Origin: Candidatus Gastranaerophilales bacterium HUM_1
Lineage (GTDB): Bacteria > Cyanobacteriota > Vampirovibrionia > Gastranaerophilales > Gastranaerophilaceae
Direction of reading: 5' to 3'
Assembly: GCA_002103105.1 (NCBI GenBank)
Contig: DAAY01000002.1
Span: 1-64,000, forward strand
Length of the DNA stretch: 64,000 nt
Positions 32,378 to 41,402 of this stretch are shown here, piece after piece. The notes below the pieces were generated by a model, which worked only from the letters and a program-made list of their open reading frames with translations, was not told the DNA's origin and did not search any database. The first letter of the stretch is position 1. The number at the start of each line of letters is the position of its first letter. The position numbers and the translations under genes were made by a program.

Positions 32378-33329
32378 TACTTCAAATACAGAACCATCAA
32401 AACTTGTTATATACAACAGAGATGGACTAATAGAACAAGAACATTTTGGATATGTAGTAAGAACAGACAAAACTAGAGTGTTAGAAAAAATTGGAGAAGA
32501 TAAAAACTATCCATTCTATCTTCGCTCTTGTGCAAAACCTCTACAAGCTGCATTACTAATAGATTACGGCTTGGATGAAAAATTTGGACTTACAGAAGAA
32601 GAAATTGCAATTTGTTCAGCTTCTCACGCAGGAGAAAAAGTTCACGTAGATATTGTTAAGGGAATTTTAGACAAATTTGAAATTTCACCATCAAAATTAA
32701 AATGTGGAAACCACGAACCTATCTCAAGAACTGCACAAGATGAATTGTTATTACATGGAGAACACGCAACAGCTCTACACAATAACTGTTCAGGGAAACA
32801 TGCAATGATGCTTGGGTTATGCAAACTTAATGATTGGGATATTGAAAATTATGACAATATAAACCATCCATTACAAAAAAATATCAAAAAAAGAATTTAT
32901 GAACTATGCGAAGTAAAAAATGATTATCCTGTGACTAAAGATGGATGTGGAGTTCCAATCTTTTCTATGCCACTTCAAAACATGGTCAAAGGATACTTGA
33001 ACCTATTTTGTGACCCTAAATATGAAAAGATTAAAAACGCATTTTTGAAACACGCATATACAATTGGGGGCGAAAACAGAACTGATACAAAAATCATTGC
33101 CAACTCTAAAAACTTAGTTGCAAAAGTTGGTGCTGGTGGACTTTGTATTGTTGTTAACACTGAACTTGAAGAAGGTTTTGTTGTAAAAATTTGCGATTCA
33201 AATATGGAAGCAAGAGAAATTGTCGCAATTGACCTTATTAATAACCTTAATTGGGGCAAAATAGAAACTTCTCACGACATCAAAACTATTCATGGCGATA
33301 AAGTTGGCGAAATAATTACTTTGTTATAA
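32364..33329 (+). CDS. asparaginase-family protein (L-asparaginase II type)
   Basis: It is 321 residues, of the PF06089-type asparaginases that hydrolyse L-asparagine to aspartate and ammonia and are unrelated to E. coli AnsB. Recognised stretches are FYLRSCAKPLQAALLIDYG, CSASHAGEKVHVDIV, LHNNCSGKHAMMLG, KDGCGVPIFSMPL and KVGAGGLCIV. It has no signal peptide, so is cytoplasmic. The start ATG lies inside the upstream gene. Its 3' end overlaps the convergent lysozyme-like gene by 14 bases, with no terminator between. Confidence 0.9.
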   Translation: MTMNNTSNTEPSKLVIYNRDGLIEQEHFGYVVRTDKTRVLEKIGEDKNYPFYLRSCAKPLQAALLIDYGLDEKFGLTEEEIAICSASHAGEKVHVDIVKGILDKFEISPSKLKCGNHEPISRTAQDELLLHGEHATALHNNCSGKHAMMLGLCKLNDWDIENYDNINHPLQKNIKKRIYELCEVKNDYPVTKDGCGVPIFSMPLQNMVKGYLNLFCDPKYEKIKNAFLKHAYTIGGENRTDTKIIANSKNLVAKVGAGGLCIVVNTELEEGFVVKICDSNMEAREIVAIDLINNLNWGKIETSHDIKTIHGDKVGEIITLL

Positions 33330-34386
33330 ATTTAATTTTCACCTTGTTGCCAAAGTAACTTTGGACATCTTTGTTATAACCAGCAAGTTGAGCGTTGAAA
33401 TCTTTTCCTTTCGCTTTACATTCAGCTCGAAGAAGTTCAATCCCTCGATTATAAACATTTTGAGCAGTATTGATACTGCTTTGTGGAACTTTGCCATGAT
33501 ATATTTTCATCGCAGTTGAAATATCAAATAATCGACGTTTAGAAAGTCCGCTCATTTCTTTTCCAGTTGTAGTTGATTTGTTGTAAGTCATTTTGTTAAT
33601 TGCAGCTTCATACTTTCCAACTTTCAATGTATAAAGCAATCCTGGAGTTTTTTCGAGTATAGCTGGACCTTTATTAAAAGCCATATCAAGCAAAGCTTCT
33701 TTCATCGCTTTGGGGAGCCTATCATATACTTTTTGTCCTCCTAACATTGCAGAGATAGACTCTTCAACTTTCAATAAGTCTTTCGCACACAATTCACAAA
33801 CTTGAGAATTTGAAAGTTTACGAGGCTCACCTCTTTTAAGAACGTGACCAATACCAATAGTTTCAACACCTGCACCATCTCGATATGGAGTGTTGTGAAA
33901 TTTGTTATCTGGAAGATTGGCACTATCTTCCATTCGTTTTAATTTTTTCACAAAATCAACACTTACACCCATCGACTTTGCAACATCATTTATTGAATGA
34001 ACATTTTTTACAATTTTTCTATTAGGGATTTTCAAAACTTGCCCTAAACTAATATTTTTTGCCGTATTTGAGTTTAAACCATTTTGAACAATCAATGTTG
34101 ATTCGTCAACCCCGAAACGTTGAGCAATTTTACCAATTGTATCACCAGACTGGACTTTGTATGGGGGATTTTTAACTTGTTGAATATATTTAGCTCTTAC
34201 TTGATTTGCTTGAATTTGTTCATCAGACAAATCTGATGACATCCTAATTTCTCCTTGTCTAGGAGTAGTTTTCTTACCATTGAATATTGGTTTTGAACTT
34301 TTCACAGATGGCGTTGAAGAAGAACTTGATGAAGATACACCAAGTGTTGTTTTTATTGAGTTCCATATTTTTGTTAACCAATCCAT
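33316..34386 (-). CDS. LysM + GH24-like lysozyme, 356 aa
   Basis: A Ser-rich N-terminal linker (SSSSSSTPSVKSSKP) leads to a LysM domain (YKVQSGDTIGKIAQRFGVDE, residues 56-75, ending VLKIPNR) and a second LysM-like segment. A phage-type muramidase domain (GH24) follows: the RMEDSANLPDNKFHNTPYRD strand and GVETIGIGHVLKRGEPRKLS, where the Glu-Asp-Thr triad is expected. The last part is helical. There is no signal peptide, so export must be non-classical, by lysis, or through another system. It is in the same operon as the LysM amidase 17 bases upstream. It cleaves peptidoglycan glycan strands by family. Confidence 0.85.
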   Translation of the reverse strand: MDWLTKIWNSIKTTLGVSSSSSSSTPSVKSSKPIFNGKKTTPRQGEIRMSSDLSDEQIQANQVRAKYIQQVKNPPYKVQSGDTIGKIAQRFGVDESTLIVQNGLNSNTAKNISLGQVLKIPNRKIVKNVHSINDVAKSMGVSVDFVKKLKRMEDSANLPDNKFHNTPYRDGAGVETIGIGHVLKRGEPRKLSNSQVCELCAKDLLKVEESISAMLGGQKVYDRLPKAMKEALLDMAFNKGPAILEKTPGLLYTLKVGKYEAAINKMTYNKSTTTGKEMSGLSKRRLFDISTAMKIYHGKVPQSSINTAQNVYNRGIELLRAECKAKGKDFNAQLAGYNKDVQSYFGNKVKIKFITK

Positions 34387-34403
34387 TTTTTACAAGTCCT
34401 TTA

Positions 34404-36293
34404 TTATTTTTTGAAATATTCGTTTAAGCCAGCAACAATTTTATTTGTATATCTAGTTCTATAATCTCTTGAATCAAGGTTTTGACTCTTATTACCATTT
34501 ACATATTCAACCTCCAGAAGAACAGAAGGATTTTGTTCCGATTGGTGAAGAACTTGAATACCTTTTTCACCCCAACGTCTTTCGGATGGAGCCGACTTAA
34601 TCCAATCATCTTGATTTAAATTTTTATTCAAACATGCCTGCAATTTTGTATCATCAGCAAATTTTGAATCATAACAAACCCCAGAACCAGAAGACCCTGC
34701 TTGAGAATCAGCATGAAGTGAAATTAAAACGATATTAGATTTTGAATATTTTTGTCCACCTTTTTGACCAGAATTCAATTTTGAAATCACATTTGTTATT
34801 GTATTTTGGTCAGACATAGTTTGGGCATGACCTCCAGCAATTACAACCGCATATCCTTGAGCTCGTAATTTTTCAGTTAAATCATCAGAATACTCTTTCA
34901 TTTTTGCATATTCTAATAATGGAGCATATTTACCGTTGCCTTTTTTGATAAAACTATATGAGCCTGGGTCAAAACAACCATTTCTAGAACTATATCCACC
35001 ATGCCCTGGGTTAAGAACAACCACTTTTCCATTTGGTTTTGAAGTTGGACGAAGAAGTGCAGTTTCTACGGAAACAACTTTACCATTTTTAACTACTGGT
35101 GCAGGGTACCTTTCAATCGGAGCTAAATCTAACATATTTTCATCATATTGTATATTATTTGCTTTACAATATTCTTTAAATTTTTCTATCGCTTCCTTTT
35201 TACCAGAAGCAATAGCTCCTCTTTGCAAATTAGAAACAGTAAATGTTTTTTCTGATTTTGTCAATTTCACTACTGTACCATTATGAGGAACATTTGTAGT
35301 TTTTTTCGATGAAGTTGTAGCTTGGGTAGAAGAGGTTTTTGCCAGCATAGAATCAATAGTTTTATCCATTTGAGATGTATCAACCATCCCAACCCATTTG
35401 TCAAACTCTTTATCTAAATTAGCTTTAAATTTTGCCCTTGCACTTTGTGTATATTTTTTCTCTTGAGCCAAAGAATCATAAATATACATAACAGCATTCT
35501 TTCTCGCATCTTTACCACTGCGAATTTCACTAGTTATGGTATTTATCAGAGATTCATTTGGACTAATCTTTTTATATGCTTTTATCACAGCAGAAGCATT
35601 TTTTGGATTAATTTGTTTCAACATTTCTTGAAAATCTGCTTTTTCAACAGCTCCCCAATGATCTTTTGCAGATTTATTTAATCCTTGTGCAATTTCTGCG
35701 GGAGAATACCTTGAACCCCATGTAACAACATTTGAAATAACTTTAGCACCAGCCGCCGCTGTTGTATGAATAACTTTTTCGGCTTCTGTCATTGAAGTTC
35801 TAGGTTTTGTTTTTACTGATTTATGTGAAGTTTGAGCAACCCTTTTTGGTTTTATTTTAGCAGGTTTTGCAGGTGCAGATTTTGGAGTTGGTTTTGAAGA
35901 TTGAGTTTTATTCGCCGATTGAGTTTTATTAGCAGAGTTACCTAGTCCATTTATAATATAAAACTTTTCACCTTTTTTAGGACTATATTCTCTATACGGA
36001 GCGGGAATTTTATTAAGCTTACAAAACTCAGTAAAATCCATATTGTATTTTTGAGCAAGAGCCATAATACCTTTATGTGCAGGAACTTCATCCATCTTAA
36101 ATTTCAAAACAGTCCCTGTTTTTAAAGATGTTACACCAGTCAAAGCTTGGAATTGAGTAACAGTTAAACCCATATTTTTAGCAAGTACAGATATAGTATC
36201 ACCTTGTTTTACCTTATATTGTTCTACCCTTTTAGGTTGTGCTGTCGTTTTTGGAGTTGGGACATTTGTAGAATTATTTACTTTTGGAGTCAT
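34404..36293 (-). CDS. LysM N-acetylmuramoyl-L-alanine amidase, 629 aa
   Basis: The N-terminal LysM YKVKQGDTISVLAKNMGLTV (27-46) is followed by a second LysM-like part (GIMALAQKYNMDFTEFCKLN). Then come a Ser/Lys/Pro linker with duplicated NKTQS, a helical middle (200-330), and a C-terminal Amidase_3 zinc amidase. That domain starts VVVLNPGHGGYSSRNGCFDP, continues with IVLISLHADSQAGSSGSGVC and ends LLEVEYVNGNKSQNLDSRDY. The His, Glu and His ligands of the family (PGHGG, the E region, SLHAD) are present. It cuts the lactyl-amide bond between glycan and stem peptide. No signal peptide is seen. TAGGAGA precedes ATG 36293. Confidence 0.9.
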   Translation of the reverse strand: MTPKVNNSTNVPTPKTTAQPKRVEQYKVKQGDTISVLAKNMGLTVTQFQALTGVTSLKTGTVLKFKMDEVPAHKGIMALAQKYNMDFTEFCKLNKIPAPYREYSPKKGEKFYIINGLGNSANKTQSANKTQSSKPTPKSAPAKPAKIKPKRVAQTSHKSVKTKPRTSMTEAEKVIHTTAAAGAKVISNVVTWGSRYSPAEIAQGLNKSAKDHWGAVEKADFQEMLKQINPKNASAVIKAYKKISPNESLINTITSEIRSGKDARKNAVMYIYDSLAQEKKYTQSARAKFKANLDKEFDKWVGMVDTSQMDKTIDSMLAKTSSTQATTSSKKTTNVPHNGTVVKLTKSEKTFTVSNLQRGAIASGKKEAIEKFKEYCKANNIQYDENMLDLAPIERYPAPVVKNGKVVSVETALLRPTSKPNGKVVVLNPGHGGYSSRNGCFDPGSYSFIKKGNGKYAPLLEYAKMKEYSDDLTEKLRAQGYAVVIAGGHAQTMSDQNTITNVISKLNSGQKGGQKYSKSNIVLISLHADSQAGSSGSGVCYDSKFADDTKLQACLNKNLNQDDWIKSAPSERRWGEKGIQVLHQSEQNPSVLLEVEYVNGNKSQNLDSRDYRTRYTNKIVAGLNEYFKK

Positions 36294-36500
36294 AGGCTCT
36301 CCTATTTAATTACACACACGTATAATGAATAACGGCATATTTTAAAATAATCTTTAAAACATGCCGTTACTTATGTTAATAAAGTTTACAATTCAAAAAT
36401 ATCAAATATGGAATATTACAAATTCTTAAAAAGAAGAATATTTACATTGTTATGATATATAATTTCCCTATGTGCTATTAGGAAGAAGAAATAATTTTTT

Positions 36501-37601
36501 ATGAGTGTAAATACTTTAGAAAAGAAAAACATTCAAGAGTCGAAATCTAGTAAAATACTATTATTCAAAAAAAAGTCTTGCAATATAGACATTCCTTTCC
36601 CTGCTCAAAAAAATCCAAAATTTACTTTTATTGACTTGTTTGCAGGAATCGGAGGGATGAGAATCGCATTTCAGAATTTAGGAGGGAAATGCGTTTTCAG
36701 TTCAGAAATCGATAAACTAGCACAAAAAACTTATGCCATCAATTTTGGGGATATACCAAGCGGGGATATTACTCAAATCAATGAAAAAGAAATCCCAAAC
36801 CACGATATATTAGTTGGTGGATTTCCATGCCAAGCATTTTCCATCGCTGGGAAACGGGGAGGATTTAACGATACTCGAGGAACTTTATTTTTCGATGTGG
36901 CAAGAATAATCAAAGCCAAACAACCGAAAGCATTTTTCTTGGAAAATGTTAAAGGATTAACAAATCATAGAGGTGGCAAAACTCTAGCAACGATATTAAA
37001 TGTTTTAAGAAATGACTTAGGATACATTGTTCCAGAACCACAAATAATAAATGCAAAAAATTTTGGAGTTCCACAAAACAGAGAAAGAATTTTTATAGTT
37101 GGATTTAGAGCAGATTTAGGAATTAAAGAAGAAGATTTCTCTTACCCTAATCCAACCAATGTAACAAAAACCATTAGGGATATTATAGAAAAAGAACCTG
37201 TTTCAGTAAAATATTATTTATCTACACAATACCTTTCATGTCTTGAAAACCACAAAGCTAGAAATCAAGCTAAAGGAAATGGCTTTGGATATGAAATCAA
37301 GGATTTGGACGGAATAGCAAATACAATTGTTACAGGAGGGATGGGTCGAGAACGTAATCTTATAATAGACAAGCGGTTAAAAGATTTTACCCCAGTAACA
37401 AATATCAAGGGGGAAGTAAATAGAGATGGAATTCGCAAAATGACACCTCGGGAATGGGCTAGGTTACAAGGATTTCCTGACTCGTTCAAAATTGAAGTTG
37501 CAGATGTAAATGCCTACAAACAATTTGGAAATTCTGTTGCTATACCAGCAATTCAAGCAACTGCTAAAAATCTCGTTGAAAAGATTATTAAGGAGATGTA
37601 A
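36501..37601 (+). CDS. DNA (cytosine-5) methyltransferase
   Basis: This is the modification half of a type II restriction system. The 366 residues show the ordered C5-MTase motifs: I FIDLFAGIGGMRIAFQNLGG (44-63), IV GGFPCQAFSIAGKRGG with the catalytic Cys, VI FFLENVKGL, VIII QNRERIFIVGFR, then a variable target-recognition region (about 220-290), IX TPREWARLQGFPDSF, and X QFGNSVAIPAI. A 43-residue polar extension precedes motif I. GGAAGAAGAAA lies before the ATG. It is followed after one base by the restriction gene. Specificity is inferred to be CCGG from the partner. Confidence 0.95.
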   Translation: MSVNTLEKKNIQESKSSKILLFKKKSCNIDIPFPAQKNPKFTFIDLFAGIGGMRIAFQNLGGKCVFSSEIDKLAQKTYAINFGDIPSGDITQINEKEIPNHDILVGGFPCQAFSIAGKRGGFNDTRGTLFFDVARIIKAKQPKAFFLENVKGLTNHRGGKTLATILNVLRNDLGYIVPEPQIINAKNFGVPQNRERIFIVGFRADLGIKEEDFSYPNPTNVTKTIRDIIEKEPVSVKYYLSTQYLSCLENHKARNQAKGNGFGYEIKDLDGIANTIVTGGMGRERNLIIDKRLKDFTPVTNIKGEVNRDGIRKMTPREWARLQGFPDSFKIEVADVNAYKQFGNSVAIPAIQATAKNLVEKIIKEM

Positions 37602-37602
37602 T

Positions 37603-38679
37603 ATGATTACTCAAAATAAAGGTGAATGGAGTGAACTCTATGTATTTCTCAAATTACTTGGAGATGGGATTCTATACGCAGGGGATAAAAATTTAAACAA
37701 AATTGAAAATTCTTATTATCCAGTTATTGAAATTATTAGAAATGAAAAAAATAAAATAAAACACTATAGAACAGATAATCAAAAAATTAAAATAACAGAC
37801 CAAGATAATAATTTATTATTAATTCTGCCTATGGCTGAATTTGAAGAAAAAGCGAAATTACTGTTGAATGCAATTAAAAATTCTAATGGAACATTTTCAG
37901 TATCTCAAATAGAAAACTTTATGCATAAAATTAATTGTCTAAAGGTTAAAGCGGATTCTTTGGATAAAAGCGATTTAACAGTAGTTTTACACGATTGTAA
38001 AACGTACACAAATGAAACTTTTGGATTTAGTATTAAATCAATGTTGGGTGGCTCTTCTACATTATTAAATGCGGGGAAAACCACCAATTTTATATATGAA
38101 ATTAAGGGCAATTTTTCAGAAAAACAAATTTCTGAAATCAATGCCATCAATACTAAATCTAAAATTCAAGATAGATTAAAACAAATAATGAATTTGGGCG
38201 GAAATTTAATTTTTCAAAAAATTGAAAATGAAATATTTAGTGCCAACCTACAAATGATTGATAGTGCATTCCCGCTAATATTATCTCATTTTTTAATTCA
38301 ATATTATCTAGGAAAAGGAAAGATATTAAAAGATTTAACGCCAATAATCCAAACTATAAATCCATGTAATTTAAACATCAACTTACCTCACCTATACTAT
38401 GAGCATAAAATTAAAACTTTTTTGACAAATATTGCACTAGGTATGACTCCAGCTTCTATATGGGATGGAACATATCAAGCAACGGGAGGTTATATAATTG
38501 TAAGAAAAGACGGGGAAGTATTATGTTATCATATATATAATCATAATGAATTTCAAGAATATTTATATAATAATACCCGTTTCGAAACAGCAAGCTCTAG
38601 TAGATATGAATTCGGAAATATCTACACTCAAAATGGTAAAAATTATATTAAACTTAACTTACAGATAAGATTCATTTAA
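37603..38679 (+). CDS. HpaII-family restriction endonuclease, 358 aa
   Basis: It starts MITQNKGEWSELYVFLKLLG then DGILYAGDKNLN, the sequence style I recall for HpaII-type enzymes (PF09561), which cut CCGG. As I remember, R.HpaII itself is also about 358 residues. The middle carries VVLHDCKTYTNETFGFSIKS near residue 130-148, where an acidic residue and the FSIKS Lys resemble a PD-(D/E)xK-like core. The open frame extends upstream into the methylase, but ATG 37603 after AAGGAGATGTAAT is the natural start. It is tightly linked to the methylase, as expected for self-protection. It has very A-rich codon use (many AAA, AAT), like other mobile modules. Confidence 0.85.
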   Translation: MITQNKGEWSELYVFLKLLGDGILYAGDKNLNKIENSYYPVIEIIRNEKNKIKHYRTDNQKIKITDQDNNLLLILPMAEFEEKAKLLLNAIKNSNGTFSVSQIENFMHKINCLKVKADSLDKSDLTVVLHDCKTYTNETFGFSIKSMLGGSSTLLNAGKTTNFIYEIKGNFSEKQISEINAINTKSKIQDRLKQIMNLGGNLIFQKIENEIFSANLQMIDSAFPLILSHFLIQYYLGKGKILKDLTPIIQTINPCNLNINLPHLYYEHKIKTFLTNIALGMTPASIWDGTYQATGGYIIVRKDGEVLCYHIYNHNEFQEYLYNNTRFETASSSRYEFGNIYTQNGKNYIKLNLQIRFI

Positions 38680-38706
38680 TACCATAACGAATAAAATAAT
38701 TCTATA

Positions 38707-39357
38707 CTATGTATTAAAAATTCTATCCCCTGCATCCCCCATACCAGGAACAATATAACCTTTTTCGTTCAAATGGTCATCAACCGCTGCAGTGATGATT
38801 TCAATGTCTGGATAATGCTTTTGAATATTTTCAATACCTTGAGGAGCTGCTATAATACACAAACATTTAATATTTTTAATTGGAATACCTTTTCCTGCAT
38901 ACAAATCAATTGCCGCTAATAAGGAATTACCCGTTGCAAGCATTGGATCTGTAATATAAACATAAAAATTCTCTGGATTTGGAGTATCCATAGGAACTTT
39001 ATTATAATACCAAACAGGTTTCAAAGTTTTTTCATCCCTATACATTCCAATATGACGAATTGTTGCCTGCGGAAGAATATCAATTGCTTCATCAGTAAAA
39101 ATCAATCCAGCTCTTAAAATAGGTGAAATGATTAAATTAATATTTGGGTCAACAGTTTTTGCCTTAAATGTTGTCAAAGGAGTAGTTACTTCTCTTTCAA
39201 CAAGAGGAAGATTTTGTGCAGCTTCATACAAAAGACATCTTGTAATTTTTCTAGTCGCAATTCTTACACCCTGACTATCAGTATTCTTGTCACGCATTGT
39301 ACACAAATTCAAAAGTACAACAGGATTATTTATTACTCTTACTTTCTCCAGATTCAT
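38707..39357 (-). CDS. upp: uracil phosphoribosyltransferase
   Basis: It salvages uracil to UMP with PRPP. The 216-residue protein carries MRDKNTDSQGVRIATRKITR, ISPILRAGLIFTDEAI, the PRPP loop VYITDPMLATGNSLLAAID, and the family-typical C-terminus PGMGDAGDRIFNT. I choose ATG 39357, which follows AGGGGTGAAAAAG; a longer frame would add 15 codons. Its first 32 bases overlap the end of the MCE-domain gene, so the two are translationally coupled. Confidence 0.96.
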   Translation of the reverse strand: MNLEKVRVINNPVVLLNLCTMRDKNTDSQGVRIATRKITRCLLYEAAQNLPLVEREVTTPLTTFKAKTVDPNINLIISPILRAGLIFTDEAIDILPQATIRHIGMYRDEKTLKPVWYYNKVPMDTPNPENFYVYITDPMLATGNSLLAAIDLYAGKGIPIKNIKCLCIIAAPQGIENIQKHYPDIEIITAAVDDHLNEKGYIVPGMGDAGDRIFNT

Positions 39358-39982
39358 CTTTTTCACCCCTATTAAAATTTTCTTTAAAACTCCGTTCTGC
39401 ATCTATTACAGTATCAATATTTTTTTCAAATTTTATAAGCCCCTCTTTTGCATCCGCAGGGGTCACAATATTCTTCTTAATATCTTGTTCAAAGTCAATC
39501 TGCCTACCAGCATAATCTAAAGTTGAGAAAATACCATTCAATTCTCTAAATATATCATCAAACAGACTAATAACTTTTCCTAACCTTGTTGGGTCTTTTG
39601 TTGCAACAATTTTATCAACAGCTTGACCCTCTGGAGGAGGATAAATTTCAAGAGCCTTAGAGCCTCCAAGTCCCGAAGCTTCGACAGTCGCAATTGCCCC
39701 AACTGGTAAAACTAAACCTTTTTGAGTTATTACAAATTTTATATAAATAGATGAAGAAACTATTTGAATTTTTTTAACATACCCAATTTGAACACCCAAA
39801 AACTTAACAGGTGAACCAACTATTAATCCGTCAACATCCTCCATAAATATTTGATAACTCTTATATTGTTGTTGCGATTTGTAATGATGATATCTTATAC
39901 CCAAAACCGCAATTGCAACGATAATAAGCCATATAACAAATTCAATCCAAGCATATACACGCATATTATCAAATTTCTTCAT
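39326..39982 (-). CDS. MCE/MlaD-domain membrane protein, 218 aa
   Basis: One N-terminal membrane helix (EFVIWLIIVAIAVLGIRYH) is followed by an MCE domain (YQIFMEDVDGLIVGSPVKFL, then GVQIGYVKKIQI to ATVEASGLGGSKALEIYPPP) and a charged coiled-coil tail. MCE proteins bridge the periplasm and move lipids with an MlaEF ABC transporter. No mlaE or mlaF is in the window. The start may be ATG 39982, leaderless after TATAAT, or ATG 39964 (MRVYAWIEF). It overlaps upp at its 3' end. Confidence 0.85.
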   Translation of the reverse strand: MKKFDNMRVYAWIEFVIWLIIVAIAVLGIRYHHYKSQQQYKSYQIFMEDVDGLIVGSPVKFLGVQIGYVKKIQIVSSSIYIKFVITQKGLVLPVGAIATVEASGLGGSKALEIYPPPEGQAVDKIVATKDPTRLGKVISLFDDIFRELNGIFSTLDYAGRQIDFEQDIKKNIVTPADAKEGLIKFEKNIDTVIDAERSFKENFNRGEKDESGESKSNK

Positions 39983-39989
39983 ACAACGT

Positions 39990-40018
39990 ATTATATAATA
40001 AAAGTCAAACTGTGTAAA
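39990..40018 (-). promoter_or_regulatory. promoter of the MCE-upp operon
   Basis: TTTACA - 17 bp - TATAAT on the minus strand. The -10 ends seven bases before ATG 39982. Its -35 is back-to-back with the divergent fixC promoter. Confidence 0.6.
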
Positions 40019-40054
40019 TTTATAAAGGATAAAAATATCCCACAGGTTCATAAT

Positions 40055-40083
40055 TTTACACGTCACCAATTTTAGTGTATAAT
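40055..40083 (+). promoter_or_regulatory. promoter of the fixCX operon
   Basis: TTTACA (40055-40060) - 17 bp - TATAAT (40078-40083) precedes GAGAGGGG and ATG 40104. It uses the same -35 hexamer and spacer as the divergent MCE promoter. Confidence 0.65.
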
Positions 40084-40103
40084 CTCAACAAGAGAGGGGT
40101 TTT

Positions 40104-41402
40104 ATGCTAAAACAGGAAAATAAAACAGAAGTCATAATTGTTGGTGCAGGACCTGCTGGAATTTCTTGTGCAATAACACTTGCAAGAAGCGGTAAAGAAG
40201 TTGTTCTCATTGAACGAGGAATGTTTGCAGGAAGTAAAAATATGTTCGGAGGAGCAATTTATACATCTGCAACAAAAGAACTATTTCCAAATTTTGAACA
40301 AGAAGCCCCAATAGAACGAAGAAATATTGAACATAATTATATGATTCTTGGAGAAGAAGATTCCACAACTATTTCTTATCGTAAAGATGACAACGCTAGC
40401 TACTCTGTTATTCGTGGTAAGTTTGACCGCTGGATGGCAGAAGAAGCAAAAAAAGCAGGTGTTACACTTGTTGAAGAAACAGTTGTCCGAGAACTCATAA
40501 AAGAAAATAAAAAAGTTATTGGAATAAAAACAGAATTAGAAGAGTATTTTGCAGATATAGTAATCTTAGCTGATGGAGTAAATTCTCTTCTTGCAAAACA
40601 AATTGGACTTAGAAAAGAAATTGAAACAAAAGACGTAGCCCTAAGCGTTAAAGAAGTTTTAAAATTAGACCCAAATACAATTAATCAAAGATTTAACCTA
40701 AAAAATAACGAAGGAGCAATCGGAGAAATATTTGGAGGTCCAATGCTTGGCTCTCTCGGCTTAGGTTTTATGTACACTAATAAAGATTCTATAACAATTG
40801 GTTTAGGTGTAACATTAAATGACCTTGTAGAGAAAAATTACAGACCATTTGAGCTTTTGGATCAATTAAAAAAACATCCAAAAATCGCTCCACTTATCGA
40901 AGGAGCAGAACTCAAAGAATATTCTGCACATTTAATTCCAGAAGGCGGATACAAAAAAATTCCTAAACTTTGCGACAATGGAGTTATGATTGTGGGAGAT
41001 GCAGGCATGCTGGTTAACAATCTTCATTGGGAAGGAACAAATCTCGCAATGATTAGTGGAAAACTTGCTGGAGAAACTGCGATTGAAGCTCTCAATAATG
41101 GGGATTTTTCAAAAAAATTCCTCTCTCACTATGAGCAGAAATTAAAAAATTCTTTTGTTCTAAAAGATATGAAAACATACAAAGATTTGATGAATATTTT
41201 CCATCAAAGACAAAAGGCGTTTTTAGATTATTATTTGAGAAAAATTAATGCATTCTTTGAAATGTTTACATCCGCAAACGGAATACCAAAAAGAACTAAC
41301 TATTGGAAATTTATTAAAAGCATTTTCACTGACAGAAAAATCTCAGAACTAATAAAAGATATTTTAGCAATTATTCGTTTAATATGGAGTATTTTGGTAT
41401 GA
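40104..41402 (+). CDS. fixC: FixC-like electron-transfer flavoprotein:quinone oxidoreductase
   Basis: It is an FAD-dependent oxidoreductase of the FixC/ETF-QO family, 432 residues. The N-terminal dinucleotide motif VIIVGAGPAGISCAITLARS (9-28) is clear, followed by GSKNMFGGAIYTSAT and GDAGMLVNNLHWEGTNLAMISG near residue 300. By family it passes electrons from an electron-transfer flavoprotein toward quinone. fixA and fixB (ETF) are not in the window. It overlaps fixX by four bases (ATGA). Confidence 0.93.
   Translation: MLKQENKTEVIIVGAGPAGISCAITLARSGKEVVLIERGMFAGSKNMFGGAIYTSATKELFPNFEQEAPIERRNIEHNYMILGEEDSTTISYRKDDNASYSVIRGKFDRWMAEEAKKAGVTLVEETVVRELIKENKKVIGIKTELEEYFADIVILADGVNSLLAKQIGLRKEIETKDVALSVKEVLKLDPNTINQRFNLKNNEGAIGEIFGGPMLGSLGLGFMYTNKDSITIGLGVTLNDLVEKNYRPFELLDQLKKHPKIAPLIEGAELKEYSAHLIPEGGYKKIPKLCDNGVMIVGDAGMLVNNLHWEGTNLAMISGKLAGETAIEALNNGDFSKKFLSHYEQKLKNSFVLKDMKTYKDLMNIFHQRQKAFLDYYLRKINAFFEMFTSANGIPKRTNYWKFIKSIFTDRKISELIKDILAIIRLIWSILV

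Noticed and set aside
37510..37602. Longer start for the HpaII-like nuclease
   Set aside because: It overlaps the methyltransferase end; ATG 37603 has AAGGAG upstream and matches the family length.
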